From the NCBI GenBank assembly GCA_003169835.1, contig PNAI01000032.1, forward strand, positions 83,357 to 147,356: 64,000 nucleotides of DNA, given 5' to 3'. Positions within the stretch are counted from its first letter, which is position 1. The number at the start of each line of letters is the position of its first letter. Positions 33,506 through 44,438 of this stretch are shown here, piece after piece. The position numbers were made by a program, and so were the translations under genes. The notes under the pieces are model-generated. The model was not told the origin of the DNA, made no database searches, and was given only the letters and a program-made list of their open reading frames with translations. The stretch comes from Hyphomicrobiales bacterium (GTDB lineage: Bacteria; Pseudomonadota; Alphaproteobacteria; Rhizobiales; Xanthobacteraceae).

Positions 33506-34471
33506 TTACTCAGGCTGGATATTGGCAACTCGCGCGACGTTCGTCCACTTTTCGATCTCGCTCTTGATAAACTGTGCGAAGTCGGAGGGCGTGCTGCCAA
33601 CCGCTTCAGCTCCATCGGACACTAGGCGCGCCTTGACCTCCGGCAACTTCAAGGCCCGCGTGGTTACAGCGTAGAGACGCTGCACGATTTCCGGCGGCGT
33701 CCCGGCCGGCGCCAGCAGGCCATACCATTGCAGCGCTTCGTAGCCCGGCACACCAGCTTCGGCCATGGTCGGAATATCGGGCAGACCTTCCGCGCGCTTT
33801 GCGCCGGTGACCGCGAGCGCGCGCAACTTGCCGTTTTCAATGAGCGACTTGGCGGTGAGCGTGTTCGAGAGCACGATCGGAACATGCCCGCCCAAAGTTT
33901 CAGTCACGGCCGGGCCGGTGCCGCGGAACGGCACATGCACCAGATTGATGCCCGCCATGTATTTGAGCAGCTCGACGCCCATGTGCGGCGAGGTGCCGAC
34001 ACCGGCGGAGGCGTAAGTCAATTCGCCGGGCTTAAGCTTGGCGAGCGCAATCAGTTCTTTGAGCGTCGTCACCGGCAGCGAAGGATGGACGAGCAGCACG
34101 TTCGGCAGCGACGCGACTTGGCTGATGGGGGCGAAATCACGCACCGGGTCGTAGCGGATGTTCTTGAACATGATGGGATTAAGCGCGAGCGTGCTCGCGA
34201 CCATCACGATCGTGTAGCCGTCAGGCGCGGAACGTGCGACGGCCTCGATCCCGATCGACTGGCCGGCGCCGGGGCGGTTTTCCACGAACCACTGTCCGCC
34301 CATGGCTTTCGAAAAGTAGTCGGCGAGCACGCGCGCGAGGATGTCGGTGCCGCCGCCGGGCGAAGACGGCACGACCATGCGCACCGGGCGTTGCGGATAG
34401 TTCGCCTGCGCCCTGCCCTCGCCAATCAGAAGACAAAGACCCAGCAGCCCCAACAGCAGCGATCGATGCAT
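33506..34471 (-). CDS. Tripartite tricarboxylate transporter (Bug family) substrate-binding protein
   Basis: A 321-residue periplasmic receptor. A signal peptide (1-21, ending GRAQAN) is followed by YPQRPVRMVVPSSPGGGTDI and WFVENRPGAGQSIGIEAVARSAPDGYT. LTYASAGVGTSPHMGVELL and HVPFRGTGPAVTETLGGHVPI are the ligand-domain signatures. It is a second orphan Bug protein in this window, distinct in sequence from the one at 13.7 kb and likewise without TctAB genes. Ligand unknown. Confidence 0.92.
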   Translation of the reverse strand: MHRSLLLGLLGLCLLIGEGRAQANYPQRPVRMVVPSSPGGGTDILARVLADYFSKAMGGQWFVENRPGAGQSIGIEAVARSAPDGYTIVMVASTLALNPIMFKNIRYDPVRDFAPISQVASLPNVLLVHPSLPVTTLKELIALAKLKPGELTYASAGVGTSPHMGVELLKYMAGINLVHVPFRGTGPAVTETLGGHVPIVLSNTLTAKSLIENGKLRALAVTGAKRAEGLPDIPTMAEAGVPGYEALQWYGLLAPAGTPPEIVQRLYAVTTRALKLPEVKARLVSDGAEAVGSTPSDFAQFIKSEIEKWTNVARVANIQPE

Positions 34472-34559
34472 CGCAAAGTGTCCCTCTGCAAGAGCGGCAT
34501 CTTATACGCCGCGCGCGGGCGTCGATAGCTGAGGGTTCACGCGCAACGCCGGCCGGCGA

Positions 34560-36590
34560 TCAGGCCGCCCGTACGGTCTCGAGAAATTTCTCGACCTGCA
34601 GCTTGAGGACATTGCCCTCACTCGCGAGCTGGCTTGCGAAGTAGAACACTTGATTTGCGGCGGAGCCGGTCGCGCTGGCGTCAATCTCCAGGTTTTTGAT
34701 CTTCGCCGTCACACTGTCGGTGCCCTGCGCCGCCTCCTGGACGTTGATGGCGATCTCGCGCGTGGCCGCGTGCTGCTCCTCCACTGCCGCGGTGATCGCT
34801 GTCGCGATCTCCGAAACGCGGTGGATGATCGAGCCGATTTCCTTGATCGCCGATACGGAATCCTTGGTGACGGCCTGAATATCGGCAATCTGTCCCGCGA
34901 TCTCTTCCGTCGCCTTGGCGGTTTGGCTGGCCAGGTGCTTGACCTCGGACGCCACGACCGCAAAGCCGCGGCCGGCGTCGCCGGCGCGCGCCGCTTCAAT
35001 CGTGGCATTAAGCGCCAGCAGGTTGGTCTGCTCCGCAATATCGGTGATGAGTTTCAAGACGTGCCCGATGCGATCGGCAACCTTCGACATTTGCGTGATC
35101 CGCGCGTCGGTCGTCGCCGCCCCGCGAACTGCCTGGCTGGCGATATCGCGAGAATGCTGGGCCTGCTGGCCGATCTCGGCAATGGACAAGGCGAGTTGAT
35201 CGGAAGCTGTGGCGACGGAGCGGACATTCTTCGAGGCTTCGGTCGCAGCAACCGAAACGGAATTGGCGAGCTGGTGGGTGAGATCGGCGGTTTCGGTCAA
35301 TGATTTCGCAGTGCCTTGCAATTCGCCGGTGGCGCGGGACACCGCTTTGACGATTGCGCCCACGGCCTGCTCGAACTCATCGGCGAGCCGGTGCGTCTGC
35401 TCCCGGCGCACCAGCGCCGCTTCCGAGACCGCGCGTTTTTTCTCCGCTTCCAACTCCTGCATTCGCGACAGGTTGTCCCTGAAGACGTTGGCCGCGCGCG
35501 CAGCATCGCCGACCTCGTCACCCCGCTCCTGATATGGGATTTGGACGTCGTTGCGGCCGCCGGCGAGCTGCATCAACATCTCCGCAACCCGGCGGATCGG
35601 ACGGCCGATCGTCAAGGACGAGAAGAACGCTACGCCGACCAGCACCAGGATGATCAGCGATCCGGCGATCAGGTTGACCAAGGCTGCTCGCGCGGCCTCC
35701 GTGACGATCAGATCGGCCAGCTTGTCCGCGCGCTTATCCGCTCCGATCGCCATGAGCCGGAGCGTATCGCTTGCTTTGGCGCGCTGGGGTTCGGCACGTT
35801 GCTGCAGGAGTTCGTCTTGGGCTTGCACGGAGCGCGTCAACGAATTGACGAGCGCCCGATATCGTGGCGGATACCCCATCAGCTCTTCGATCGCCGCACG
35901 CGCGGCCGGTTCACGGATCATGCCGTGCGACTCTTCCAGAAGCAGCGAGGCGGTGCTAAGCGCATCGACAATCTGCCGCATCTCATTGTCCTCGTTGCGC
36001 ACGAACCGAATCCAGGACATCAGTCCCGCCCGCATGAATTCCGAGTTCGCCTGCTGAAGATCGTTTTCCAAAGCCTGGCGATTGCGGGCGACCGATATGG
36101 CCGCGCCGTTGATCAGCTCATTGAAGGTCTTCACCCAAGATGCGTATTCGTTTGATTGACCGCGACGAAAATCGATGATTTCAAGTTGAATAGCAGCGAT
36201 CAATTGCGCGGTCGCGACGTAGGTGTTGAAGGCCTCCTTTGCGGTCAGCAGAAACTGGCGATCTTCTTCCAGCGTTGCCATCGAAATCGCGCCGTCGTAG
36301 GCGACATTGGCGTCGAGCGCGCGGCTTTTGAGATGCTGGAGAACGTGGGTGACGGTTGGAGCGTCCTTCGCCAGCCGGATATCGCGATCGACCGAAATCA
36401 GCTCGTTGAGGATGAGCCTGGCTTCCAAGGCGGCCTGCTGAAGCTCGCGGCTTTGGGACGCCTTGTTCATCAGCTCATGCGTCACCTTGTTGACGCGCGC
36501 CTGATTGCCGACCATGCCCGCGACCAGCACGAGTCCTACGAACGCGGAAACACTGAGCTTGGTCCCAATTCGAATTTTCAATTTGCTCAT
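34560..36590 (-). CDS. Methyl-accepting chemotaxis protein
   Basis: A 676-residue transmembrane chemoreceptor. The first span is about residues 10-28 ([17 protein letters not shown]); a long helical periplasmic domain (~30-300) follows, then the second span [24 protein letters not shown] and a HAMP linker ([21 protein letters not shown] ... [15 protein letters not shown]). The cytoplasmic signalling hairpin tip is [30 protein letters not shown], quoted in part. There is no C-terminal CheR/CheB pentapeptide. The gene stands alone. The sensed ligand is unknown. Confidence 0.95.
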   Translation of the reverse strand: MSKLKIRIGTKLSVSAFVGLVLVAGMVGNQARVNKVTHELMNKASQSRELQQAALEARLILNELISVDRDIRLAKDAPTVTHVLQHLKSRALDANVAYDGAISMATLEEDRQFLLTAKEAFNTYVATAQLIAAIQLEIIDFRRGQSNEYASWVKTFNELINGAAISVARNRQALENDLQQANSEFMRAGLMSWIRFVRNEDNEMRQIVDALSTASLLLEESHGMIREPAARAAIEELMGYPPRYRALVNSLTRSVQAQDELLQQRAEPQRAKASDTLRLMAIGADKRADKLADLIVTEAARAALVNLIAGSLIILVLVGVAFFSSLTIGRPIRRVAEMLMQLAGGRNDVQIPYQERGDEVGDAARAANVFRDNLSRMQELEAEKKRAVSEAALVRREQTHRLADEFEQAVGAIVKAVSRATGELQGTAKSLTETADLTHQLANSVSVAATEASKNVRSVATASDQLALSIAEIGQQAQHSRDIASQAVRGAATTDARITQMSKVADRIGHVLKLITDIAEQTNLLALNATIEAARAGDAGRGFAVVASEVKHLASQTAKATEEIAGQIADIQAVTKDSVSAIKEIGSIIHRVSEIATAITAAVEEQHAATREIAINVQEAAQGTDSVTAKIKNLEIDASATGSAANQVFYFASQLASEGNVLKLQVEKFLETVRAA

Positions 36591-36835
36591 GGGCCGCGGA
36601 ACTCATGGGGATGAGGCACGGCAAACAGGTATTAGGCAGATTTCTTTAGCTCTCGTTAACATTTCGAGGTTTGCGGGCTAAAGGGCCAAAAAACACAGGC
36701 GTATCGGTATTTTTACGGGCCTTTGACCGCCTGCGCGCGGCCCGATATCGAAGGCCATTCACCGCGAAAACGCACGCAATTCACGCAGGGGACCGAGGAT
36801 CGACCGGCGCTCTATCGTCGCTCTAGATGGTCACC

Positions 36836-38728
36836 TTAAATAGTCACTTGGGTGCCGACTTCGACCACGCGGTTGGTGGGGATCTGGAAATAGTCGGTGG
36901 CGTCGTTGGCGGAGCGGGCCAGTACGATGAACAGGCGGTCCTGCCAGCGCGGCATGCCGGAATGGGCGGCAGGCTTGAGCATGCGGCGCGAGAGGAAGAA
37001 CGACGTCGACATGATGTCAAACTGCCAGCCGAGCTTGCGGGCGATGGCGAGCGCCTTGGGCACGTTTGGCGACTCCATGAATCCGAAACGGATGTGCACG
37101 CGGGAGAACGTTTTGCCGACCGGTTCGATGCGCACGCGCTCTTCGTCCGGCACGCGAGGTGTGGAGGCGTTCTCGATGGTGAGGATGACGTTCTTTTCGT
37201 GCAGCACTTTGTAGTGCTTGAGGCTGTGCATGAGCGCGGTCGGCGCGCTCATAGGATCGCTGGTGAGGAACACCGCCGTGCCGGGCACGCGCTGGGGCGG
37301 CTTTTTCTCCAACATCTCGATCAACGCATCGAGCGGCGTCTCCTGGCGGCGGGTCTTTTCGAACAACAGCCGGCTACCGCGCCGCCAAGTGTACATCAGC
37401 GCCATGATCACGCCGCCGAGCGCGAGCGGCATCCAGCCACCTTCGAGGACTTTGAGCATGTTGGCGCCAAAAAAAACCAGATCGAGCATGAGAAACGGGC
37501 CGATCAGCGCCGCCGCCATCCAGGGTGACCAGCGCCATCCCTTGTAGATCACCACGAACGCCATCGCGGAGGTGACCACCATGGTACCGCTCACCGCAAT
37601 GCCGTAGGCGGAGGCGAGCGCGCTCGATGAGCGGAACAGACCGACCAGCAGCAGCACGCCGATCAGCAGCAGCAGGTTGACGCGCGGCATGTAGATCTGC
37701 CCGACCTGGGTTTCGGATGTGTGGCGGATTTCGAGCCGCGGCAGCAGTCCAAGCTGGATCGCCTGGCGCGAGAGCGAATAGGCGCCTGTGATCACCGCCT
37801 GGCTCGCGATCACGGTGGCCGCCGTTGCGAGCACGACCATCGGCAGGAGCGCCCAGTCGGGATAGAGAAGGAAGAAGGGATTCTCGATCGCCTTGGGATC
37901 GGCGAGCACAAGCGCGCCCTGCCCGAGATAATTGAGCGCAAGCGCCGGCAGCACGATAGCAACCCAAGCGGTCTGGATCGGCTTGCGGCCGAAATGACCC
38001 AAATCGGCGTAGAGCGCTTCCGCGCCGGTCACCGCAAGAAAAACGGCGCCAAGCGTCGCCAATCCGATCAAGCCGTGGCTCACAAGAAAGCGAATGCCAT
38101 GCAACGGATTAAGCGCTGCGAGCACGCTCCAATTGGTCGCGAGGTGCCACAGGCCGGCAATTGCGATTGCAATAAACCAAACAAGCGTCACAGGACCGAA
38201 GAACGTTGCGACCTTGGCGGTGCCGCGCGATTGGACCGCGAACAGCACGATGAGGATCACGATCGTGAGCGGCACGATATAGGAATCGAAAGCCTGTGTC
38301 TTGATCTTTAGACCTTCAACGGCGGAGAGCACCGAGAGCGCGGGCGTGATTATTGCATCTCCATAAAACAGACCGGCGCTGATGACGCCGAACAGTGCGA
38401 TCGCGCCGATGTTTTTGCCGACCGCACGCTGCGCCAATGCCATCAGCGTCAGCGTGCCGCCCTCGCCGTGGTTGTCGGCGCGCAGCAGGATCAACACGTA
38501 TTTGAGCGTAACGACGATGAAGAGCGCCCATAGGATCAGCGAAAGCACGCCAAGCACGGCTTCGCTGGTGGCGGTGCCGCCGGTGCCGACCGCGGCATTG
38601 ACCGCTTCGCGCAGCGCGTAGAGCGGGCTCGTGCCAATGTCGCCGTAGACGACGCCGATGCTGCCCAGTGTGAGAGGCCAGAAGCCGGTGCGCGATGAAC
38701 GCGCTTCGCCCTTGTCGTGGGCGCGCAT
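36836..38728 (-). CDS. kup: Low-affinity potassium transporter Kup
   Basis: A 630-residue KUP/HAK/KT family K+ uptake permease. The N-terminal [24 protein letters not shown] is the family hallmark (in parts), about twelve spans follow (ending near residue 450), then a cytoplasmic C-terminal domain ([30 protein letters not shown]). I choose ATG 38728 with GGGAG just upstream, because the paralogous copy next door shows the same GGGAGCGA-ATG arrangement; ATG 38764 is in frame as an alternative. It is the intact copy of a tandem kup pair. Confidence 0.93.
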   Translation of the reverse strand: MRAHDKGEARSSRTGFWPLTLGSIGVVYGDIGTSPLYALREAVNAAVGTGGTATSEAVLGVLSLILWALFIVVTLKYVLILLRADNHGEGGTLTLMALAQRAVGKNIGAIALFGVISAGLFYGDAIITPALSVLSAVEGLKIKTQAFDSYIVPLTIVILIVLFAVQSRGTAKVATFFGPVTLVWFIAIAIAGLWHLATNWSVLAALNPLHGIRFLVSHGLIGLATLGAVFLAVTGAEALYADLGHFGRKPIQTAWVAIVLPALALNYLGQGALVLADPKAIENPFFLLYPDWALLPMVVLATAATVIASQAVITGAYSLSRQAIQLGLLPRLEIRHTSETQVGQIYMPRVNLLLLIGVLLLVGLFRSSSALASAYGIAVSGTMVVTSAMAFVVIYKGWRWSPWMAAALIGPFLMLDLVFFGANMLKVLEGGWMPLALGGVIMALMYTWRRGSRLLFEKTRRQETPLDALIEMLEKKPPQRVPGTAVFLTSDPMSAPTALMHSLKHYKVLHEKNVILTIENASTPRVPDEERVRIEPVGKTFSRVHIRFGFMESPNVPKALAIARKLGWQFDIMSTSFFLSRRMLKPAAHSGMPRWQDRLFIVLARSANDATDYFQIPTNRVVEVGTQVTI

Positions 38729-38971
38729 TTCGCTCCCGTGGGGAGCCGTCACTGTCTGGATCATTTGAATGTCGGGGTTGGGAATGGTTGGATTTGCTGC
38801 GATGCAATAACCAGGCGGCGGTGTATACTACCAACGCGTTCATTGCACGCTGGTTTAAGCGCGATGCTTGCGGGCCTGCCATGCAGAAAAAAAGTTACTC
38901 GGGGTCACTATCTTATCGCCCAGAAACACAAATAGCTTAATTATATCATACATTTTGTTCTGTTCCGGCGG

Positions 38972-38986
38972 TGTCACACCGTGACA
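38972..38986. repeat. Short inverted repeat between the two kup genes
   Basis: TGTCAC-ACC-GTGACA, a perfect 6-bp inverted repeat directly after the kup2 stop and about 240 nt before kup1. A half-site-like CACTGTGACC follows. It may be an operator or a weak end-of-transcript stem; no further support. Confidence 0.3.
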
Positions 38987-40871
38987 TCACACTGTGACCT
39001 GGGTGCCGACTTCCACCACCCGCCCGGTGGGAATCTGGAAGAAATCCGTAGCATCGCTGGCGCTCTTCGCAAGTGCAATGAACAGGCGGTCCTGCCAGCG
39101 CGGCATGCAGGAATGCGCCGCCGGTTTGAGCGCGCGGCGCGAGAGGAAAAACGACGTCGACATGATGTCGAATTGCCAGCCGAGCTTGCGCGCGATGGCA
39201 AGAGCCTTGGGCACGTTGGGCGATTCCATATAGCCAAACTTGAGCGAAACGCGGCTGAAGCGGGGGGATATCGGCGTGATCGTCACGCGTTCCTCTTCGC
39301 TCACGCGCGGCGTGTCGGCGGTGATGATGGTGAGAATCACGTTTTTCTCGTGCAGAACTTTGTTGTGCTTGAGATTGTGCAAGAGCGCGGTCGGGGCGAA
39401 GTCGGGATCGCTGGTGAGGAACACGGCGGTGCCGGGCACGGAGTGCGGCGGCTTCTTTTCCATGCTGCGCAGCAGCGTTTCGATCGGCACTTCGGTGCGG
39501 CGCGTCTTGTGGACAAGAATGCGCGTTCCGCGCTGCCAGGTGAGAATGAGCAGCACCATGGACGCGCCAAACAGCAGCGGCGCCCACGCGCCTTCAAACA
39601 GCTTGAGCATATTGGCGGACAAGAAAGTGAAATCGACGACCACGAGGGGGATCATCATCAGCGCCGCCAGCCACCATCGCATCTGCCAGAGTTTCCAAAT
39701 CACGATGAATCCCAAAATACCGTCGACCACCATGGTCGTCGCGACGGCGATGCCATAGGCCGAGGCGAGAGAGTTCGAGGTGTGGAACATCAGCACCAGC
39801 AGCACCGCGCCCACCAGCAGCGCACCGTTGGCACGCGGGATGTAGATCTGGCCGGAAAAAGCTTCCGACGTATGCAGGATGGTAAGCCGCGGCAACAGGC
39901 CGAGCTGGATCGCCTGGCGCACCAGTGAATACGCTCCGGTGATCACGGCTTGGCTCGCGATCACGGTGGCGGGTCGCAAGCACCACCATGGGCAGGAGCA
40001 ATGTCTCCGGCACCATGCGATAGAACGGATTCTCGATCGCCGCCGGATTTGCCAACAACATCGCGCCCTGTCCAAAATAGTTGAGCAGCAGCGCGGGTAG
40101 CACAAGCCAGAACCACGCCAAGTGAATTGGCCGCCGGCCGAAATGGCCAAGATCGGCGTAAAGCGCTTCGCCGCCGGTGACGGCCAGAAATATCGCGCCA
40201 AGGGTGACGAGACCGATATGGCCGTGCGTGTAAAGGAAACGAATAGCGTAAATCGGATTGACTGCAGTTAAAACGCCGGGATCGTTCGCCAGATGAAACA
40301 GTCCGACGGCGGCGATGGCAACAAACCACACCACCATCACCGGCCCAAAGAATGCCGCGACCTTGGCGGTGCCGCGGCGTTGAACCGCAAACAGCGCGAT
40401 CAGGATCGCGACAGTGAGCGGGACGACGAAGTGCTCGAAGGCCGGTGTCACGAGTTTCAAGCCCTCGACCGCCGACAAAACGGAGATCGCGGGCGTGATC
40501 ACGGAATCGCCGAGGAACATGGAGGCGCCGATGACGCCTAAGATCAGCACCAGCGGCGTGCGCCGTCCGATCGCGCGCGTGGCCAGCGCGGTCAAGGAGA
40601 GCGTTCCGCCCTCCCCGTTGTTATCGGCGCGCAGCAAAATCAGAATGTATTTGATGGTTACGACGACGATCAAAGCCCACAGGATGAGCGAGAGCACCCC
40701 CAGCACCGTGTCGCGGGTGATCGGACCGGATTCCGCCGCCGCGGCCACGGCAACCCGAAATGCATAAAGCGGGCTGGTGCCGATGTCGCCATAGACGACA
40801 CCGATGCTGCCGAGCGCCAACGCAAAAATACCGCTCGGCGAGCTTGTCGCGCCGTTGGTATGAGGCGGCAT
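38987..40871 (-). pseudogene. kup: Second kup potassium transporter, split by a frameshift
   Basis: A paralogue of the kup gene downstream, in tandem. The N-terminal half ([21 protein letters not shown] onward) reads correctly to [10 protein letters not shown], then the frame breaks at about 39968-39976. The C-terminal half ([21 protein letters not shown] to the end) continues in another frame. Alignment with the intact paralogue shows two bases missing (GTGGC-GGGTCGC here against GTGGCCGCCGTTGCG there). Restoring 2 nt would give 628 residues, matching 630 in the paralogue. Either a recent inactivating deletion or a sequencing error; both halves otherwise look fully conserved. The start is taken at ATG 40871, behind GAAGGGAG. 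Confidence 0.88.
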
Positions 40872-41085
40872 CTCGCTCCCTTCGGGAGCAGGTTCGTGTT
40901 TCATGGATAGTTGATCTGTATTGCTGCGCTGCAACAAATCAGCACCGCGCTGTATAGCACTGACTTAAGTCAAAAAACATGCCCTAACTCATCTTTGGCA
41001 GTTCGCCATGAATGGACAACGATGGGTCTCGTGGCTCGGTTGCACCCCGGATTGGCCTCTCGAATCGGCCGGAGATCAGCGTCGT

Positions 41086-41919
41086 CTAAGGCCTAAAGTT
41101 GGCCGGGAGCGGCGGCGCCTCGTGCATCAAAGTGATGGTGACGCGTCGATTGGACGCGATATAGGGGTCGTCGGGGAACAGCGGCTGCGTGTCGGCCTTG
41201 CCCGCGATCATGAAGAAGCGGTTTTCCGGGACGCCCTCTCCCTCCAAGATTTGGCGCACCACGTTGGCGCGATCGGCCGAGAGGTCCCATGGCCCGTAGC
41301 CCGGTTTTCCCGGCACCTTGCTCGCGGACGTATGGCCGACGATGGTCATGCGATAAGGCATGATCTTGAACTGGCTGGCGAGGCGCTGGACCAGGCGGCG
41401 GGTGCGTTCGTAGGGCTCTTTCTGCCCTTCGGGAAACATCGAGCGGCCATCCTGATCAACGATCTGAATTTCAAGACCCTGCTTGGTCTCCTCGATTATG
41501 ATGTGTTTTGATATTTCCAACAGCTCCGGCATTTCATTCAAAGCCTGACGCAACGAGGCAGAGGCGAGCGCGAAGGCGCCGACATTGTCGAGCGCGGTGC
41601 CGCGGTCGAAATTGCGGCTTTTGTCGTCAGGGCTCGGCGTCGCGGAAGATTCATCGGGTGAGATGCGCTTGGCGTTCTTAAGCCTGGGCCGTGTGGGAAT
41701 ACCGTCGACTTCGAGGATGCCGGAGTAGCGTGTGAGGGGTTGCACGCCGAATGCATCGCGCATGGAGCCGGCGACGATTTGCATCTTGCCTTGATCCTGG
41801 CTCGAGAAGGCGACCAGCATCACGAAGAACGCGACGAGCAGCCCCATCAAATCGGCAAAGGTGACGAACCAGCCGTGACCACCGGCGGCGTGGCCACCTC
41901 CTTTTTTCTTTTTCGCCAT
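41086..41919 (-). CDS. motB: MotB-like stator protein with OmpA domain
   Basis: A 277-residue inner-membrane protein. A basic N-terminus (MAKKKKGGGHAAGG) leads into the single span WFVTFADLMGLLVAFFVMLVAFS, whose Asp is the proton-carrying residue of MotB. A linker and a C-terminal OmpA-like peptidoglycan-binding domain follow (LEIQIVDQDGRSMFPEG, MTIVGHTSASK, LSADRANVVRQILEGEGVP, IASNRRVTITL). It is paired with the MotA-like gene just upstream (18-nt gap). No flagellar genes are nearby, so the pair could drive flagella encoded elsewhere or another ion-driven complex. Confidence 0.88.
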   Translation of the reverse strand: MAKKKKGGGHAAGGHGWFVTFADLMGLLVAFFVMLVAFSSQDQGKMQIVAGSMRDAFGVQPLTRYSGILEVDGIPTRPRLKNAKRISPDESSATPSPDDKSRNFDRGTALDNVGAFALASASLRQALNEMPELLEISKHIIIEETKQGLEIQIVDQDGRSMFPEGQKEPYERTRRLVQRLASQFKIMPYRMTIVGHTSASKVPGKPGYGPWDLSADRANVVRQILEGEGVPENRFFMIAGKADTQPLFPDDPYIASNRRVTITLMHEAPPLPANFRP

Positions 41920-41937
41920 TTTGAATCGGCTCCGTAA

Positions 41938-42723
41938 TTACGCGGGCGCCGTCTCAGCTTCGGTCTCTTCTTCGGTATGGCGATGGCGCTCTGGCAAATA
42001 GGCGAGCAGCATTTCGCGCACAAGCGTCGGGCTTTTCGCCTCGCGGATCATCAAGATGCCGTCGATGATAAGCGTGCGATTGATCTCTTCATCGTGCAGC
42101 TTGAGCTGCAGCTTGTCGGCAAGCGGAAGGCACATCAAGTTCGCGACCGCGGCGCCGTAGAACGTCGCGAGCAAGGCGACCGCCATATAAGGACCGAGCT
42201 TCGAAGGATCGGTCATGTTGGCGAACATCTGCACCATGCCGATGAGCGTGCCGACCATGCCGAAGGCGGGTGCGCAGTCGCCGATCGCGCGATATATTTT
42301 TTGGCCCTCATCGAGATGGGTGAGGAAGTTGTCGCGGTCCGTTTCCAGGTTGTTACGGATGAAATCGCTGTCGTAGCCATCAGCGACAAAGCGGATGCCC
42401 TTGGCGAGGAAGGGATCTTCAACCTCGACTTTTTCCAGCGCGACCGGGCCCTGCTTGCGCGAAACTTCGGCGAGATTGGCGATCAGGTCCACCAGTTCGC
42501 GCGCACCGATGCGGCGAATGGTGAACGCGAAGCGCATACCGAGCGGCAGTCCGTGATAGATCGACGAGAGTGGAAAACGGATCAGCGTCGCCGCGAACGC
42601 ACCGCCGAAAATGACGATGGCGGCATGCGCATCAAGGAACATCCCAATACTGCCGCCCATCAAAATGAGCGTCAACAGCACAACGACGCCGGCGAGCAGA
42701 CCAAGGCCGGTAGCGATATCCAT
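41938..42723 (-). CDS. motA: MotA-like proton-channel stator protein
   Basis: A 261-residue protein with four predicted spans (GLLAGVVVLLTLILMGG, AAIVIFGGAFAATLIRF, YRAIGDCAPAFGMVGTLIGMVQMF, YMAVALLATFYGAAVANLMCLP) and the cytoplasmic loop between spans 2 and 3 typical of MotA/PomA. GIRFVADGYDSDFIRNNLETD is the torque-loop region. ATG 42723 is preferred to the longer frame; it gives the normal N-terminus. It precedes the MotB-like gene in one operon. Confidence 0.88.
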   Translation of the reverse strand: MDIATGLGLLAGVVVLLTLILMGGSIGMFLDAHAAIVIFGGAFAATLIRFPLSSIYHGLPLGMRFAFTIRRIGARELVDLIANLAEVSRKQGPVALEKVEVEDPFLAKGIRFVADGYDSDFIRNNLETDRDNFLTHLDEGQKIYRAIGDCAPAFGMVGTLIGMVQMFANMTDPSKLGPYMAVALLATFYGAAVANLMCLPLADKLQLKLHDEEINRTLIIDGILMIREAKSPTLVREMLLAYLPERHRHTEEETEAETAPA

Positions 42724-42931
42724 GGAGGACTCCGAGTTGCGGATGCGCGCCATCCGCAAAAGCACGTAAGCGTAGCTCGCGTATGCTTAATGGAATCTAA
42801 AGGTAAGCCGTTCATGCCTTTGAAACACTGCGTGACGGCCCGCGGGCGGGCTTTCCGGGCGCGCCAACCTGCGCTATTTGATTAAGGATTGGTTGACGAA
42901 GAGTTGGCCGAGGGAGTTCGCGGGAGGCGTC

Positions 42932-44428
42932 ATGCGCATGATCGGTCATTTCATCGGCGGCAAGGTGGTCGCAGGCACTTCCGGCCGGCAGGGCGATGTG
43001 TTCGACCCGAATACAGGTGAGGTGCAGGCGAAGGTCGCTTTGGCCAACCGCGCGGAAGTCGAGCAAGCCGTCGCGTCGGCTGCGGCGGCGCAGCCGGCCT
43101 GGGCCGCCACGAATCCGCAACGGCGCGCGCGCGTGATGTTCAAATTTCTCGAGCTGGCGAACAAAGAATACGACAGCCTCGCTAAGCTGCTTTCGTCCGA
43201 GCATGGCAAGACGTTTCCCGACGCCAAGGGCGATATCCAGCGCGGCCTCGAAGTGGTGGAGTTTGCCTGCGGCATTCCGCATCTGCTCAAGGGCGAGTTC
43301 ACCGAAGGCGCGGGCCCTGGCATCGATCTGTTTTCGGTGCGTCAGCCGCTCGGTGTCGTCGCGGGGATTACGCCGTTCAATTTCCCCGCCATGATCCCGA
43401 TGTGGAAATTCGCGCCCGCGCTGGCGTGCGGCAACGCCTTCATCCTCAAACCATCCGAGCGCGATCCGTCCGTGCCGATGCGGCTTGCCGAATTGCTGGT
43501 CGAAGCCGGCTTACCGGCGGGTGTGCTCAACGTGATCAACGGCGACAAGGAAGCGGTCGATGCAATCCTGACCGATCCGCGCATCATGGCGATCGGCTTT
43601 GTCGGCTCTTCGACGATCGCCGAGTACATCTATTCAACCGGCTGCGCGCACGGAAAGCGCGTGCAGTGCTTCGGCGGCGCCAAAAACCATATGATCGTGA
43701 TGCCGGACGCCGACATGGATCAGGCGGTCGATGCGCTGGTGGGCGCGGGCTACGGATCGGCGGGCGAGCGGTGCATGGCGATATCGGTCGCGGTGCCGGT
43801 CGGCAAAAAAACCGCCGACGCTCTGATCGAGAAGCTGATCCCGCGGGTCGAGGCCCTTAAGATCGGCCCATCGACCGATCCGCAGGCCGATTACGGGCCG
43901 ATGGTGACGCGTACGCATCTCAACAAGGTGAAAGACTACGTCGATCTCGGTATCAAAGAAGGCGCCAAGCTCGTGGTGGATGGCCGCAACTTCAAGCTCC
44001 AAGGTTATGAGAACGGCAATTTCATGGGCGGCTGTCTGTTCGATGACGTCAAGCCGAACATGCGCATCTACAAGGAAGAGATTTTCGGGCCGGTGCTTTC
44101 GGTGGTACGTGCGAATGATTACGAGGAAGCGATACGGCTGCCCTCGGAGCACGAATACGGCAATGGCGTTGCGATCTTCACCCGCGATGGCGATACCGCG
44201 CGCGACTTCGTCGGCCGTGTGCAGGTCGGCATGGTGGGCGTGAATTTCGCCATTCCGGTGCCGCTCGCGTATCACACCTTTGGCGGCTGGAAACGCTCGG
44301 GCTTCGGTGATCTCAACCAGCATGGGCCGGATTCGATCCGCTTCTACACCAAGACAAAAACAGTGACGGCGCGCTGGCCGTCGGGCGTCAAAGAGGGTGC
44401 GGAGTTCGTCATCCCAACCATGAAATGA
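42932..44428 (+). CDS. mmsA: Methylmalonate-semialdehyde dehydrogenase (CoA-acylating)
   Basis: A 498-residue CoA-dependent aldehyde dehydrogenase converting (methyl)malonate semialdehyde to propionyl- or acetyl-CoA in valine, pyrimidine and inositol breakdown. GVVAGITPFNFPAMIPMWKFAPALACGNAF, the nucleophile Cys in GSAGERCMAISV and the C-terminal VNFAIPVPLAYHTFGGWKRSGFGD (all in parts) are MmsA-specific. ATG 42932 has GGGAGG 4 nt before; ATG 42938 two codons later has better spacing and is equally possible. No other valine-pathway gene adjoins. Confidence 0.94.
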   Translation: MRMIGHFIGGKVVAGTSGRQGDVFDPNTGEVQAKVALANRAEVEQAVASAAAAQPAWAATNPQRRARVMFKFLELANKEYDSLAKLLSSEHGKTFPDAKGDIQRGLEVVEFACGIPHLLKGEFTEGAGPGIDLFSVRQPLGVVAGITPFNFPAMIPMWKFAPALACGNAFILKPSERDPSVPMRLAELLVEAGLPAGVLNVINGDKEAVDAILTDPRIMAIGFVGSSTIAEYIYSTGCAHGKRVQCFGGAKNHMIVMPDADMDQAVDALVGAGYGSAGERCMAISVAVPVGKKTADALIEKLIPRVEALKIGPSTDPQADYGPMVTRTHLNKVKDYVDLGIKEGAKLVVDGRNFKLQGYENGNFMGGCLFDDVKPNMRIYKEEIFGPVLSVVRANDYEEAIRLPSEHEYGNGVAIFTRDGDTARDFVGRVQVGMVGVNFAIPVPLAYHTFGGWKRSGFGDLNQHGPDSIRFYTKTKTVTARWPSGVKEGAEFVIPTMK

Positions 44429-44438
44429 ACGAGACGAT

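Noticed and set aside
38981..39928. 315-residue plus-strand frame opposite kup2
   Set aside because: It is antisense to a clear Kup C-terminal half and is rich in His, Arg and Gln without any domain pattern.
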